Notes: generated from the sequence alone by a model not told the origin. A stretch of 64,000 bases of DNA from JAFGIN01 sp050301235 (GCA_050301235.1 JBNKZD010000144.1:9785-73784), one strand, 5' to 3'; shown: positions 1-9,755, counted from the stretch's first letter. A program made the numbers and translations.

Positions 1-1200
1 TTTCATGATATGAACCAGATTGGTGATGTCGCTGATAAAGCGATGATCGATCGCACTGCAAAATGGATCATGAGTCGCCGTGACAATAAGGGTGGTTTCC
101 AGCGCAATCCGCAGGCACTGGATTCCTATGGTGGCGCAGATCAGGATATTACCAATGCCTATATTGTGTATGCACTTGCTGAAGCAGGAAGACGTGATAT
201 TCAGAAGGAACTTGATGCATCCGTAAAAAGCGCTCAGGAATCGAAAGACCCCTATGTTCTTGCACTTGTGGCGAATGCACTGTTCTGCTTTGCTGATGTT
301 CAACGCGGCAATGAGATGCTTAAAATATTGATGAGTAAACAGGATAAGGATGGCTCATGGTCCGGAACGCGTCACTCAATCACACGTTCTGAAGGGATCG
401 GGCTGAAACTGGAAACAACCTCTCTTGTGTGTCTTGCAATAATGAGCAGCAAAAAGGGAGATAACAACGCACTTGTGAATGGCATGAAATTCATCGTCGG
501 ATCACGTTCAGGAAACGGCGGGTTCGGTTCAACTCAATCAACAATCATGTCGCTCAAAGCTCTGACAAAATATGCGCAATTTGCAAGAAAGACTGATGCG
601 CCGGGAACGATTATTCTATCGGTAAATGATAAAGATGTAGCAAAAAAGAGCTATAAAGCCGGCGAAAAAGAAGCAATCGTTATCGATTCATTAGAAAAAT
701 TTGTGAAAGAGGGATCTTCAACGATTGCGATCCGGTATGAAGGAACAAAAAGCGCATTACCTTATTCGCTCTCTGTTTCCTACAACACCTGGCAGCCGGT
801 TTCATCGCAGCATTGCAAAGTTGAACTGAAAACAACAATCAGTGCAACAAAGGTCAAAATCGGCCAGACCGTAAGAATAAGTGCAGTTCTTTCAAATGGC
901 ACTGATAAGGGTCTTCCAATGACTCTCGCAATTATCGGAATCCCTGCAGGACTCAGCCCGCAGCCCTGGCAGCTGAAAGAGTTACAGGAAAAAAAAGTAG
1001 TCGATTTTTACGAAGTAAACGGATCAGAAGTAGTTTTCTACTATCGCCAGATGAAACCCTCTGAAGAACGCACTATCAACCTTGACTGTAAAGCAGAAGT
1101 TGCAGGAACTTTCATACCGGTTGCTTCACGGGCATATCTCTACTATACCAATGAAGATAAGATGTGGGTTGGGATGAAATCAGTGCAGGTTGAGAGGTAG
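1..1200 (+). CDS. Alpha-2-macroglobulin family protein, C-terminal part (5' end outside window)
   Basis: The reading frame is open from the first base (F-H-D before the first Met), so this is the 3' end of a longer gene. The first 200 residues look like the alpha/alpha toroid of the thioester domain of bacterial alpha-2-macroglobulins, with repeated helices around WIMSRRDNKGGF, ITNAYIVYALAEAG and GNGGFGSTQST. About 200 residues of beta-rich C-terminal macroglobulin-type domain follow. Family members are large periplasmic or lipid-anchored proteins that trap proteases. The thioester motif itself would lie upstream and cannot be checked. A terminator hairpin follows directly. Confidence 0.8.
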   Translation, partial: FHDMNQIGDVADKAMIDRTAKWIMSRRDNKGGFQRNPQALDSYGGADQDITNAYIVYALAEAGRRDIQKELDASVKSAQESKDPYVLALVANALFCFADVQRGNEMLKILMSKQDKDGSWSGTRHSITRSEGIGLKLETTSLVCLAIMSSKKGDNNALVNGMKFIVGSRSGNGGFGSTQSTIMSLKALTKYAQFARKTDAPGTIILSVNDKDVAKKSYKAGEKEAIVIDSLEKFVKEGSSTIAIRYEGTKSALPYSLSVSYNTWQPVSSQHCKVELKTTISATKVKIGQTVRISAVLSNGTDKGLPMTLAIIGIPAGLSPQPWQLKELQEKKVVDFYEVNGSEVVFYYRQMKPSEERTINLDCKAEVAGTFIPVASRAYLYYTNEDKMWVGMKSVQVER

Positions 1201-1206
1201 AAAACA

Positions 1207-1243
1207 AACCCATCTTAAATGCGCATAGTAATTGAGATGGGTT
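1207..1243 (+). terminator. Rho-independent-type hairpin after the macroglobulin gene
   Basis: A perfect 9-bp inverted repeat, AACCCATCT / AGATGGGTT, starts 7 bases after the stop codon. It is followed only by a short AT-rich stretch rather than a long T run, so it is a modest terminator or a 3' stabilising hairpin. Confidence 0.6.
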
Positions 1244-1293
1244 ATTGACTTAAGAATAAGCCCGAATTCAGACATAGAATAATTGGATTTTCA

Positions 1294-1581
1294 ATGGACG
1301 ATTACATTATTCGCAATGCATTAGTTTCAGAAGCAGAAATTCTGCCTGAATACCAATGCTATTACATACTTCAAGGCAAGGGTCAAGTGATAATAGATGA
1401 CGAAGAACAAGAGCTTCTGGCTGGAGATGCGGTGTTAATCCCGGCAAATGCGATGCATGGGATCAAAAATATTGGTGAGATTACTCTGAAATATTTGACA
1501 GCTAACAAGGCATTTGGGATTAAGAGGGAAAGTGAGATATGGCCTTCCGAATGGACCGATTTAAAAAATTCTCTACATTAA
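1294..1581 (+). CDS. Small cupin-domain protein
   Basis: This is a 95-residue protein with a single cupin barrel. It has YYILQGKGQVIIDDEEQ, a G-D-x-V-L-I-P turn, then A-M-H-G as the second metal-ligand motif. The first conserved cupin motif has lost its usual His pair, so metal binding is uncertain. The start has no clear Shine-Dalgarno, and the frame stays open for about 15 codons upstream without an ATG. A slightly longer protein from an alternative start, or a gene that lost its 5' end, is therefore possible. The substrate is unknown. Confidence 0.55.
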   Translation: MDDYIIRNALVSEAEILPEYQCYYILQGKGQVIIDDEEQELLAGDAVLIPANAMHGIKNIGEITLKYLTANKAFGIKRESEIWPSEWTDLKNSLH

Positions 1582-1629
1582 TTATAAGTAATATTGGCAA
1601 ATGTAAGTTAGAGAATGGAGGAAAAAGGC

Positions 1630-1732
1630 AATATCGAATATCGAACTCCGAATTACGAATATCAAAGTAAAAAAAAAGCCACTTTGTTCTCATACTTCGA
1701 TATTCAGGTTTCGTTATTCGCCATTCGATATT
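1630..1732. repeat. Long imperfect inverted repeat (dispersed palindromic element)
   Basis: Two arms of about 40 bases built on AATATCGAAT and CGAATTACGAATATC face each other across an A-rich loop. Together they form a long imperfect hairpin filling the gap between two convergent genes (1582-1888). Short predicted reading frames here are products of the repeat. I see no transposase and no other gene in this gap. Confidence 0.65.
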
Positions 1733-1888
1733 TCTTTAATCAGTATCAATTAACACCTGCGATCACCGAACTCCATGGGTATGGGGAAACCATACGTGTG
1801 CCGGACCACTGAACTCGCACTCCGCATACCCGCGCCAGTCAATATTAAAATAATTAAGACAAAGGGAAATATCACGATTCGCCCAATT

Positions 1889-3106
1889 CTAAAACTTTTT
1901 TTTCCTGGAAATAAACTCAACGGGGTTATACCAATGGGCAATTCGCTCATCATAGCCCGCAATAAGAGCATTTCTTATTGAAGCCTTCTCTATGCCCAGA
2001 TGAAGATGTGACCGGTATCCTCCATTTTCAAGAGTAAATGAAGGTCCGATCTCGCCAATCTTATCACCTGCTTGCAGTAATTTTCCGACAGTTACATCCA
2101 GATTACTGGATAAGTGGCCATAATAGGTACACACTATTTGACTGTCAGGGAGCATACTTTCAACACACACCAGGCACCCCCAGGACTCTTCATGCTGAAT
2201 CAAAACAACTCTACCATCCATTATCGAATGCACAGGCATACCATCAAACAGCCATCCTGAATCTTCCCCTACATGACACACTCCGGGAAGACCAAAAGAG
2301 GCAAATGGTTGCTTAACCTTCCCATATATTGATCGACACTTTTTGTACTGCATATGTGGGCAAATGATTTTACTTGCCCCTGGAATATAATATGAACTTG
2401 TTGTGTCAATCTTTTTACGGGCAGTCAGAGTATATTCGTTGGAGGTTTTGTCAGAAGGATATGTTTTGATCTTTCTCAGAACGATTGAATCTATCAATGG
2501 TAAATAGGAAAACTTTGTTCGCCGCTCACCATTTGCACGGGAAATCGCGGTTTCTAAAGTTTTACGCACGTATGCATTTTTCTCTGATGAGAGTAGATCT
2601 TTCAGAAGCTGAATTTTAGAACTGTCGCTTAATTTACCCAAAGCATTGGCTAAATATTCACGAACCAGATCATTTTTTTCTGATTTCCAGTAGTTATACA
2701 AATCACTAAATTTCCTTGTGTTTCCTGTTTCTCCAATTACGTAAATAGATGAGAGTTTAAAGAATGGATGAACATCTTGTGAATTGAGGATACTAAAGTA
2801 TAACGGTAACAATGTTGGGACACGACATCTGAATAAAATATCGAAGTACTGATTGAACTTAATGCTGTCATACCCATAACGTTCAAAGTCTGTTTTGAAA
2901 CGCAGTTCTTTGACATCATTATTGCAGATTGTAACCCAAAGCAACGAATCATGAATTCCTAAAGGATCAATATAAAGAACATTCTTTGAGTAATCCGGTT
3001 CTTTCGCGCAATTGACATATAGCAACATATAATACAGTGACATGAGTATACTAAGAATTTTTAAACTCTTCAGCAAATCGGGTATTCTGCCCCTTACATT
3101 TATCAA
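1889..3106 (-). CDS. M23-family peptidase-like lipoprotein/exported protein with HEAT-like middle
   Basis: The 405-residue protein starts with a basic stretch and a hydrophobic segment (about 12-33) ending in VNCAKE, which could be a weak lipobox or an uncleaved anchor. Residues about 110-200 are helical and HEAT-like (VREYLANALGKLSDS, VRKTLETAISRANG). The C-terminal 150 residues resemble an M23/LytM fold, with HVGEDSGWLFDG, a G-H-L-S turn and SHLHLGI. Family members cut peptidoglycan cross-bridges or act as regulators when ligands are lost. The H-V-G-E-D spacing differs from the classical HxxxD, so activity is uncertain. It is convergent with the cupin gene. Confidence 0.65.
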   Translation of the reverse strand: MINVRGRIPDLLKSLKILSILMSLYYMLLYVNCAKEPDYSKNVLYIDPLGIHDSLLWVTICNNDVKELRFKTDFERYGYDSIKFNQYFDILFRCRVPTLLPLYFSILNSQDVHPFFKLSSIYVIGETGNTRKFSDLYNYWKSEKNDLVREYLANALGKLSDSSKIQLLKDLLSSEKNAYVRKTLETAISRANGERRTKFSYLPLIDSIVLRKIKTYPSDKTSNEYTLTARKKIDTTSSYYIPGASKIICPHMQYKKCRSIYGKVKQPFASFGLPGVCHVGEDSGWLFDGMPVHSIMDGRVVLIQHEESWGCLVCVESMLPDSQIVCTYYGHLSSNLDVTVGKLLQAGDKIGEIGPSFTLENGGYRSHLHLGIEKASIRNALIAGYDERIAHWYNPVEFISRKKKF

Positions 3107-3225
3107 TTTGAGACTCGTTTCTTTAAGCGCTTATATGTTTGAATAAATTATTTCGAACTTTACGTAACAAAGATTTACCTAAAAAACGTTATACTTAATT
3201 CAACAACGTTAGTATTACAGTTCCG

Positions 3226-3296
3226 GTCGTCGAGCGGAGTCGAGACGGCGCATTTTAAGCAAATCACGCTTGTCATTTCGACTCCGCTCAATGACC
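3226..3296. repeat. Short inverted repeat (GAGCGGAGTCGA family)
   Basis: The arms GAGCGGAGTCGA (3232-3243) and TCGACTCCGCTC (3278-3289) are perfectly complementary over 12 bp. This looks like a dispersed non-coding palindrome. The remainder of 3107-3441 is AT-rich and shows no gene. Confidence 0.6.
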
Positions 3297-3441
3297 TTTT
3301 TGATGCGCCTTTGGCATTTTAACGTAGTAGAATTAATAACTTAGCTGCATTCTTTAACCGTAAAATGCACAAAGAACGCAGAGGACCACAGAGAGAAATA
3401 CTGAAACAAACTATAAATCTCAACAGTCGAAGGTACACTAT

Positions 3442-3663
3442 ATGAAAATACATTTTATAGGATTACTCAGGGCCACAATCTCATCATTTCTGATATTTAT
3501 TCTTATTGATGCAACATTCGAATTCATCCTGTTCAAGAGTGCCGGCATTTCACTATTGAGCAGTTTTGAACAGACACACAATCGACATTATGGTATCCAA
3601 TTTTACCTTTTTAACTCAATTCTGTTTGCACTGGAGATGCTGCTGGTCATGCTCTCTAAATAA
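3442..3663 (+). CDS. Small two-helix membrane protein, possibly truncated
   Basis: The 73-residue product has two hydrophobic segments (about 8-30 and 53-72). The second runs straight into the stop, so a longer multispanning protein may have been cut short here. I do not recognise the family. Downstream (3664-4007) I see only an inverted repeat CCTGAA/TTCAGG just after the stop, a dispersed repeat and no gene. Confidence 0.35.
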   Translation: MKIHFIGLLRATISSFLIFILIDATFEFILFKSAGISLLSSFEQTHNRHYGIQFYLFNSILFALEMLLVMLSK

Positions 3664-3808
3664 ATATAGTCAGTGTGCCCTGAACTTCAGTTCAGGTTCC
3701 AAACAGATAAAGGGAACCTTAATCGCAGAACGAAAATGGCATCCGATACACTGGATTATGCGATCCGTGAAGGCGAAGCAGAGTCCTTTTGTTTTGCTTT
3801 GCGGGTGA

Positions 3809-3848
3809 ACCTCATCCCCCAGCCTCTTCTCCCTGCGGAGAAAAGGAG
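3809..3848. repeat. Dispersed CCTCATCCCC...CTCC repeat fragment
   Basis: The sequence CCTCATCCCCCAGCC followed by CTTCTCCC(N)GGAGAA matches, on the opposite strand, the element at 35170-35272 (CTTCTCCCTTCTCC ... GGGGTGAGGT). It appears to be one arm of the same non-coding repeat family. Confidence 0.5.
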
Positions 3849-4007
3849 CGATTGTAAACGCATAAGGCTCATTATTAGCATGGGTATACCGCGCGAACTA
3901 CTGAAGACACTACTTTTATCTCTTTGGCCCAAGTCGATCTCTTTTTAGCTGGTGTACTTTTTGCTTCATGGGTAATCAACGTCGACTTTTATATAGTGGA
4001 TATTTTA

Positions 4008-5402
4008 ATGCACTTACTATTGATTAATCCCTGCAATCCATTGGTCAGTACTGTCAAATCTTGCGAAAATCGCTGGAATAAATATGTTGTGTGGAAACCA
4101 CTGGGTCTTCTGGTGATCGCCGGTCTCACTCCTGAGGATTGGGAGATCTCAATAATCGATGAAAATATAACTGTTCCGGACTACGAAAAACTGGTTCGTC
4201 CTGACCTTGTCGGTATTACAGCTTTTACCTCGCAGGCGCCCAGAGCTTATGAGATTGCAGCCGCTTTCCGTCACCGTAAAGTGCCGGTGGTCATGGGTGG
4301 TATTCACTCAAGCATGTGTACAGATGAAGCTATGCAACGGGTTGATGCTGTTGTCAAAGGTGAAGCAGAGAGTGTCTGGGCAGAAGTGATCAAAGATTTT
4401 TGTAATGGTACACTGAAAGATCTTTACGAAGGGGTAAGGCTACCTGACCTTGCTTCAGTACCCATTGCGCGACACGATTTACTGTCGAAAGGATACCATT
4501 TCGGCTCGATACAGATATCACGTGGTTGTCCGCTTGCCTGCAGCTTTTGCAGTGTCACAGCTTTCAATGGCGGAAGGTTCAGACGTCGACCGGTCAATAA
4601 TGTCATTCAGGAATTGCGCCTGATTCAGGAAAAGGATGTTCTTATCGTGGATGACAATCTTATCGGAACACGTGAAGAAGACATAAAGTACACAAAAACA
4701 CTTCTGCATGAAATGATAAAAGCGAAATTGCGTAAACGATGGATTGCACAGGTAACAATCAATGTAGTAGATGACGAAGAACTACTTATGCTGGCCAGAA
4801 AAGCAGGATGTGTGGGTGTTTTTATCGGGTTCGAATCCATTTCTGCAGAAGGGCTCTCGGAGGTAAGCAAGAAGTTTACCGTACGTCACGCCCGGGAAAT
4901 GAGAGACTCTGTGTGCCAAATTCAGAAACAAGGTATCAGCGTACTCGGTTCATTTATTCTCGGACTTGACATCGATGGAAAAGGCTGCGGTAAACAAATC
5001 GCTTCGACAGCCCGGGCTTACGGGTTGGATGTTCTCAATGTAATGGTGTTGACACCGCTGCCGGGTACACGCCTGTGGAAAACCATGGAAGCAGAGAACC
5101 GGTTAATCGAGGGAAATTTTCCACGCGACTGGAAATACTTTACGCTTACCTTTCCGGTTGCCCGTTATAAAAACCTGTCCTGGAAAGAGATTGTCACCGA
5201 AAGGGAATGCAGCTACCGCGAATTTTATTCTTACTGGAATATTCTAAACCGGGTGATTCGCAGTTTACTGTACCGGGGGAAAGCATCTGTGGTGCTGATA
5301 AGTAATCTTGTTTTTCGAACAAACACCCTGCGTCTGGATCGTCGGTCTTATGCTGACTACGATATGACAATGGACAGGGGGCCACTATGCAAATTGGAAT
5401 AA
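4008..5402 (+). CDS. B12-binding-domain radical SAM protein
   Basis: I place the start at the Met of MHLLLINPCNP because the family begins with this strand; an in-frame extension upstream to 3924 has no similarity. Residues about 1-150 form a cobalamin-binding-like Rossmann domain (LLVIAGLTPEDWEISIIDE, DLVGITAFTSQAPRAY, VVMGGIHSSM). The radical SAM cluster CxxxCxxC is RGCPLACSFC, followed by IVDDNLIG and FIGFES, typical of the BchE/HpnJ-like group. The C-terminus has the LTPLPGTRLW motif. The substrate cannot be inferred. The gene lies 18 bp ahead of the enzyme I-like gene and is probably cotranscribed with it. Confidence 0.8.
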   Translation: MHLLLINPCNPLVSTVKSCENRWNKYVVWKPLGLLVIAGLTPEDWEISIIDENITVPDYEKLVRPDLVGITAFTSQAPRAYEIAAAFRHRKVPVVMGGIHSSMCTDEAMQRVDAVVKGEAESVWAEVIKDFCNGTLKDLYEGVRLPDLASVPIARHDLLSKGYHFGSIQISRGCPLACSFCSVTAFNGGRFRRRPVNNVIQELRLIQEKDVLIVDDNLIGTREEDIKYTKTLLHEMIKAKLRKRWIAQVTINVVDDEELLMLARKAGCVGVFIGFESISAEGLSEVSKKFTVRHAREMRDSVCQIQKQGISVLGSFILGLDIDGKGCGKQIASTARAYGLDVLNVMVLTPLPGTRLWKTMEAENRLIEGNFPRDWKYFTLTFPVARYKNLSWKEIVTERECSYREFYSYWNILNRVIRSLLYRGKASVVLISNLVFRTNTLRLDRRSYADYDMTMDRGPLCKLE

Positions 5403-5420
5403 AATGGTATTGACAACATT

Positions 5421-7052
5421 ATGTCTAAAAAAACAATGACAATAAAAGGTAATCCTATTTCACCTGGGTTAGCTGAAGGAACAATACATTTACACCGGAC
5501 ATTGCTTGGTCCTATAGATGCAGCGATCAATAGCGATAGAAAACATAATGTCGAAGAAGAACTTGGGAACCTCGATACAGCAACTTCTAAAATCACCGAC
5601 GATCTCTTGACGCTAGCCTTACATGTGGAAAAGGAGATCGATACGAGGTTATCAAAAGTCTTCGAGGTTCATCAGCTCATATTACACGATGCATCTTTGA
5701 AAAAAGAATTACGACAGGAGATTGTGGACAATCTGGTAAGTGCCGGAAGTGCCGTGAAGACAGTCTTTTTGCGTTGGGAAAAACGGTTCATGATGATGGA
5801 ATCCCAGATTTCCAGAAGTAAAAGCGAAGACTTCCGGGATATCGAAATCCGCTTGAGAAATGCTCTTGCAGGGATCACTGTTCACCCTCTGGAACAAATC
5901 CCTTACGGCTGTATACTTGCAACTTCTCGCCTACTGCCATCAGATACCGTTTTTCTTGTTGGCCGTTCGACTGCAGCGGTTCTTCTTGAGTATGGCAGTA
6001 TGGGTTCTCATGCAGCCCTGTTTGCACGCGAACTAGGCTTGCCTTGTATTTCAGGAATTACCAACCTGCAAACGACTCTTCCCGATGATGTCTTTTGCTT
6101 TGTTGATGCAGATACGGGAGTAATTACTATCCGTCCTGATGAGGAACAGATTACTGTTTTTCGAAAAAAGGTTGGTCTGAAAAATCGTTTAATGAAAGAA
6201 GCTCGAGAAGAAGCTCTGGCACCAGCTGTGACAAAGAATGGTATCAGAATCAATGTGCTGGCCAATGTGGGGGGAGAAGATGATACCAGCTTGGCAATAG
6301 CAAACGGGGCCGAGGGGGTTGGATTGTACCGTATGGAACAGACCTACCTGGGGAGCATTGCCCCACCCAGTACCGGTGAACTTCTCGAAGTGATGCGCCA
6401 GACCCTAAGGCCAGCCGCAGGTCGTGATGTTTGTGTAAGACTCCTTGACATTGGTGCTGATAAACCCATGCCTTATATGGAATTCATGGCAGAAAGCAAT
6501 CCATCACTCGGTCGTAGAGGTATCCGCCTGCTCAGGGAATATCCCCAGTTACTCACAACTCATCTGCAGGCCGTATTAAAACTTTCACAGGAATTCAATG
6601 TTTCTGTTCTGGTTCCCATGGTGACAATTTCGGATGATGTAGTTGTAGTGAAGAACTTTCTCAGTCAACTTGCATCCCAACTTTCGATCTCTCCTCTCCC
6701 GAAGCTTGGTGCAATGATTGAAACACCTGCCGCAGCCCTTTCGGCTCGCGAGATTGCAGAACACGTAGATTTTTTGAGTTTCGGCACCAACGATCTTACA
6801 CAGTATGCATTTGCTGCTGACCGGGAGAATGCGGCGGTGGAGAAGTATTTCGATGATTCATCGGATGTCATTTTCAGAATGTTGAAGATAGTCCATGATG
6901 ATGTGCCGGAAATGCCCCTTTCCATTTGTGGTGAACTCGGGGGGCGGCCGGAGTATATAGTCAGGCTTCTGAAATGCGGGATTACAACATTCAGCGTTGC
7001 TCCGCCATTAGTACCTATTATCAAGGATACAATTCGGAAAACCATTGTCTGA
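5421..7052 (+). CDS. ptsI: PTS enzyme I-like phosphoenolpyruvate-protein phosphotransferase
   Basis: The 543 residues cover the full enzyme I architecture: HPr-binding helical region (25-145), phospho-His domain with GSMGSHAALFAREL (active His near 197), and PEP-binding barrel. The barrel has LLDIGADKPMPYMEF, SLGRRGIRLL, FGTNDLTQYA and the catalytic CGELGGRP (Cys 503). Enzyme I autophosphorylates from PEP and passes the phosphate to HPr. No HPr or EII gene is adjacent, and the usual CGEMAGDP is CGELGGRP, so a regulatory PTS role is as likely as sugar uptake. It is convergent with the histidine kinase gene. Confidence 0.85.
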   Translation: MSKKTMTIKGNPISPGLAEGTIHLHRTLLGPIDAAINSDRKHNVEEELGNLDTATSKITDDLLTLALHVEKEIDTRLSKVFEVHQLILHDASLKKELRQEIVDNLVSAGSAVKTVFLRWEKRFMMMESQISRSKSEDFRDIEIRLRNALAGITVHPLEQIPYGCILATSRLLPSDTVFLVGRSTAAVLLEYGSMGSHAALFARELGLPCISGITNLQTTLPDDVFCFVDADTGVITIRPDEEQITVFRKKVGLKNRLMKEAREEALAPAVTKNGIRINVLANVGGEDDTSLAIANGAEGVGLYRMEQTYLGSIAPPSTGELLEVMRQTLRPAAGRDVCVRLLDIGADKPMPYMEFMAESNPSLGRRGIRLLREYPQLLTTHLQAVLKLSQEFNVSVLVPMVTISDDVVVVKNFLSQLASQLSISPLPKLGAMIETPAAALSAREIAEHVDFLSFGTNDLTQYAFAADRENAAVEKYFDDSSDVIFRMLKIVHDDVPEMPLSICGELGGRPEYIVRLLKCGITTFSVAPPLVPIIKDTIRKTIV

Positions 7053-7068
7053 TGATATTTTAACACCT

Positions 7069-8238
7069 TTACTGAAGAGTGAAGAAAAAAGTTGCCCCTT
7101 TACCCACTTCGCCCTCAGCCCAGATCCGTCCGCCATGACGGCTGATCACCCGTTGTACTATCGCTAAACCAATACCGGTACCGGTGAACTCCTGTTCCGC
7201 GTGGAGACGCTGAAAAGGTTTGAATAGTTTACTGAGGTGTTTCAATGGAAATCCCGCTCCGTTATCACGAACAAAGAATACTGTTTCTGTACCCTTTATA
7301 AACTGTCCAACCTCAATGCGAGGCCGCAGTGTTTTAGAGGTGTATTTCCAGGCATTGCTTAAGAGATTGGTAAGTCCGATTTTCAAAAGTTTTTCATCAC
7401 CACGTGCCAGAATATTACTTTGAATGCTGATATCAACCTGACGATATGGCTGTGAATTTCGGAGCTCGTCAATAATAACAATAGATAGTGCACTCAGATC
7501 AACCTTTTGTATGATCATCTCTTTTCTGGAGATTTTGGATAGACTCAGCATATCTTCAATCAGCCTGCTCATCTGGTCGGTGCTTTTTATAATGTGAACA
7601 AGGTAGTCACGACCGTTTTGGTCGAGTTTGTCATTATAGTCTTCAATAAGTATCGAGGTAAAACCTTTCATGGTAGCCAGCGGCGTGCGAAGATCGTGGG
7701 AGATTGAATAGGAAAATGCCTGTAATTCTTCATTTGCAGCGCGCAGTGCTATTTCCACTTCAGCGCGCCGTCGAAGCTCCTGTTCAACCCGGTACTGAGT
7801 TTCGCGGGACCGAAGACTCGCCCGCACAGCCGCTATAAGAGTACGGGTAAGAACTGGTCGTTCCAGTACGGTCACATTCAACGATTGGTGGTTACCTGCC
7901 ATTAATGCCCAGGCCTTGTCTGGGTCACTTCCTGCTCTGGCCATTATAATAAATGGGAAATCAGACCACTCCGGCTGCTGTTGGACTGTTTGAGTAAGTC
8001 GTTCATGATTGATGGGTGAAAGAGCTTCTTCAGCAATAATTGCCGTCCCGGCCCCCTTATCGATGCCATCACAAAACTGTTCCATACTTTCGCACACAAA
8101 CGGTGAGAGACCTTCTTTAGAAAGCACATCGCTCAGGACAACCGTATCTTCACCAGTGGGAGCGAATATCAGCACTCTGTACTTGTCCACTGCAGCTTTC
8201 ATATCAAGGCCACCCTTTACGGCATTATATCTTTGCAC
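7069..8238 (-). CDS. Sensor histidine kinase with degenerate receiver domain
   Basis: Residues about 18-140 resemble a response-regulator receiver, but the phospho-acceptor strand reads TAIIAEEAL with no Asp, so it is probably a pseudo-receiver. After a coiled linker come HisKA (FSYSISHDLRTPL, H-box) and HATPase_c (N-box NLLSNAWKYT, DNGAGF, GTGIGLAIV). No membrane segment is present, so it is cytoplasmic. The start overlaps the stop of the KaiC-like gene by 14 bp, and a second Met at codon 13 is possible. KaiC-like ATPases are often paired with such kinases, so the pair is likely one signalling unit. Confidence 0.85.
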   Translation of the reverse strand: MQRYNAVKGGLDMKAAVDKYRVLIFAPTGEDTVVLSDVLSKEGLSPFVCESMEQFCDGIDKGAGTAIIAEEALSPINHERLTQTVQQQPEWSDFPFIIMARAGSDPDKAWALMAGNHQSLNVTVLERPVLTRTLIAAVRASLRSRETQYRVEQELRRRAEVEIALRAANEELQAFSYSISHDLRTPLATMKGFTSILIEDYNDKLDQNGRDYLVHIIKSTDQMSRLIEDMLSLSKISRKEMIIQKVDLSALSIVIIDELRNSQPYRQVDISIQSNILARGDEKLLKIGLTNLLSNAWKYTSKTLRPRIEVGQFIKGTETVFFVRDNGAGFPLKHLSKLFKPFQRLHAEQEFTGTGIGLAIVQRVISRHGGRIWAEGEVGKGATFFFTLQ

Positions 8239-9682
8239 TCACATACCGGGGAACGCCGGTTGCGATACCTTCAAACTCATATAGAACCGGGCCGATATGA
8301 AGTCCCGTTGAATCCATAGTCAGTTCACGTATGGTACTCTCATGATAACCGCTTCTCAGCTTGAGTACCATCAGCGACTTGTGTATCTGCCCCCGATGCT
8401 CATAAAAAGCAAGATTAATGACCGAATCGGATATATACGAAACATCGAAGGCTGATGGTGCATTAGTAAAACCAAGCCCCCCCTGCTGGTTCAGGGTAAG
8501 CAGTGTAACTACCCCTTGTAGACTGAGAAAGCTTGTAAGTTCATGAAGATGTACTGAAAGGAAACGTTCATCTGGAAGTGCATACGCATAACCGTTTATG
8601 CTATCAATGATTACCAGCGATATATTATTTTCGATCACCGCACCGGAAACCATGTTGCTGAATTCGCCCGCTGTAAGCTCGGCCGGATCAATCTGACTGA
8701 TTGCAATTCGTCCATCGTCCATATAGGTTTTTATATCCATCCCCAGACCTATTGCCCGCTCGACAAGTGTCGAAACCCGTTCATCAAAACAGAAAATAAG
8801 CGAGTGTTCATTGCGCTGTGCTGCCGCAATTGCATACTGTGTTGCCAGAGATGTTTTGCCGGTGCCAGTCACACCCTGCACAAGAGTGACAGTTCCCCGT
8901 TCCAGACCACCATGCAAAAGGTGATCTATTTCGCTATTACCGATACTGATTGGCTCACGAGTAAACTGTCTGTGATGCTCAGAAGAGACAAGTCGGGGGA
9001 AAACTTTTAATCCGCCTCTGACAATAGTATAGTCGTGAAAACCGGAGACAAAAGAGTGACCGCGGAGCTTATCGATACGAAGACGACGGCGTTCGGGGCC
9101 ATAGATTGGCTCAATCCGGCTCAATTCTATTTCACCATGCGCTATCGTTTTAAGCGGCGAATTGATTTCGACGATAGTATCGGTAATGATTGCTGTACGG
9201 TCATGCGATTCAAGAAAAGTTTTGAGTAACAAGAGCTGACTCTGATACCAGCGTAACTCTCCTGCGAGCAATCTGATTTCGCTGAGAGAATCAAAAACAA
9301 CCCGTTGCGGATTATACTCCTCTATCATCCTGACTAACTTCTCCATTATTTGTGGCAATTCAACTTCGGCCGGATACAGCATGGTTTGCCCGGTACCTGT
9401 TTTCTCTGTATGATATAAAAGACGAGTTACAGTGATACCCTCAAGTGACCATCCGTGACTATGGGCAATCTGCCGGATTTCAACTTCTGATTCAGAAGTG
9501 CCAATATAAAGGCACTTTTCACCCATTTGAGCACCTTTTAAAAGAAATTGAAGCGAGAGGGTTGTTTTACCGCTACCACTTGCTCCATATATAGAATACA
9601 TGTGATTACGCGGCAAACCACCGTTAAGGACTTTGTCAAGACCCGGTATACCCGACTCCATGTACTCTTTCATTTCTATCAT
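8225..9682 (-). CDS. KaiC-like tandem RecA-fold ATPase
   Basis: The protein is 485 residues with two KaiC/RadA-like domains. Walker A motifs are GASGSGKTT (33-41) and GVTGTGKTS (270-278), and Walker B-like strands are RVVFDSLSE and LVIIDSINGY. Each domain begins with the G-I/E-L-D-x-x-L-x-G-G-L signature. There are no KaiA or KaiB genes nearby, and the CII phosphorylation Ser/Thr pair is not obvious. This fits the broad KaiC-like signalling family rather than a true clock. It is cotranscribed with the downstream histidine kinase. Confidence 0.85.
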   Translation of the reverse strand: MIEMKEYMESGIPGLDKVLNGGLPRNHMYSIYGASGSGKTTLSLQFLLKGAQMGEKCLYIGTSESEVEIRQIAHSHGWSLEGITVTRLLYHTEKTGTGQTMLYPAEVELPQIMEKLVRMIEEYNPQRVVFDSLSEIRLLAGELRWYQSQLLLLKTFLESHDRTAIITDTIVEINSPLKTIAHGEIELSRIEPIYGPERRRLRIDKLRGHSFVSGFHDYTIVRGGLKVFPRLVSSEHHRQFTREPISIGNSEIDHLLHGGLERGTVTLVQGVTGTGKTSLATQYAIAAAQRNEHSLIFCFDERVSTLVERAIGLGMDIKTYMDDGRIAISQIDPAELTAGEFSNMVSGAVIENNISLVIIDSINGYAYALPDERFLSVHLHELTSFLSLQGVVTLLTLNQQGGLGFTNAPSAFDVSYISDSVINLAFYEHRGQIHKSLMVLKLRSGYHESTIRELTMDSTGLHIGPVLYEFEGIATGVPRYVSAKI

Positions 9683-9755
9683 AGTTTTTTCTACTCACTG
9701 AATGTGTAATTTTAGGCAGATACTGATTATGTCTGTTTTTGAAAAGAGTTAAAGG

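Noticed and set aside
1615..1812. 65-codon open frame downstream of the cupin gene
   Set aside because: It runs through a long palindromic repeat; its residues (IEYRTPNYEYQ) are the translation of the repeat.
5421..7052. PEP synthase or pyruvate phosphate dikinase
   Set aside because: Length, N-terminal HPr-binding helices and GSHAALFAREL / CGELGG motifs fit enzyme I; the ATP-grasp domain of PEP synthase and PPDK is absent.
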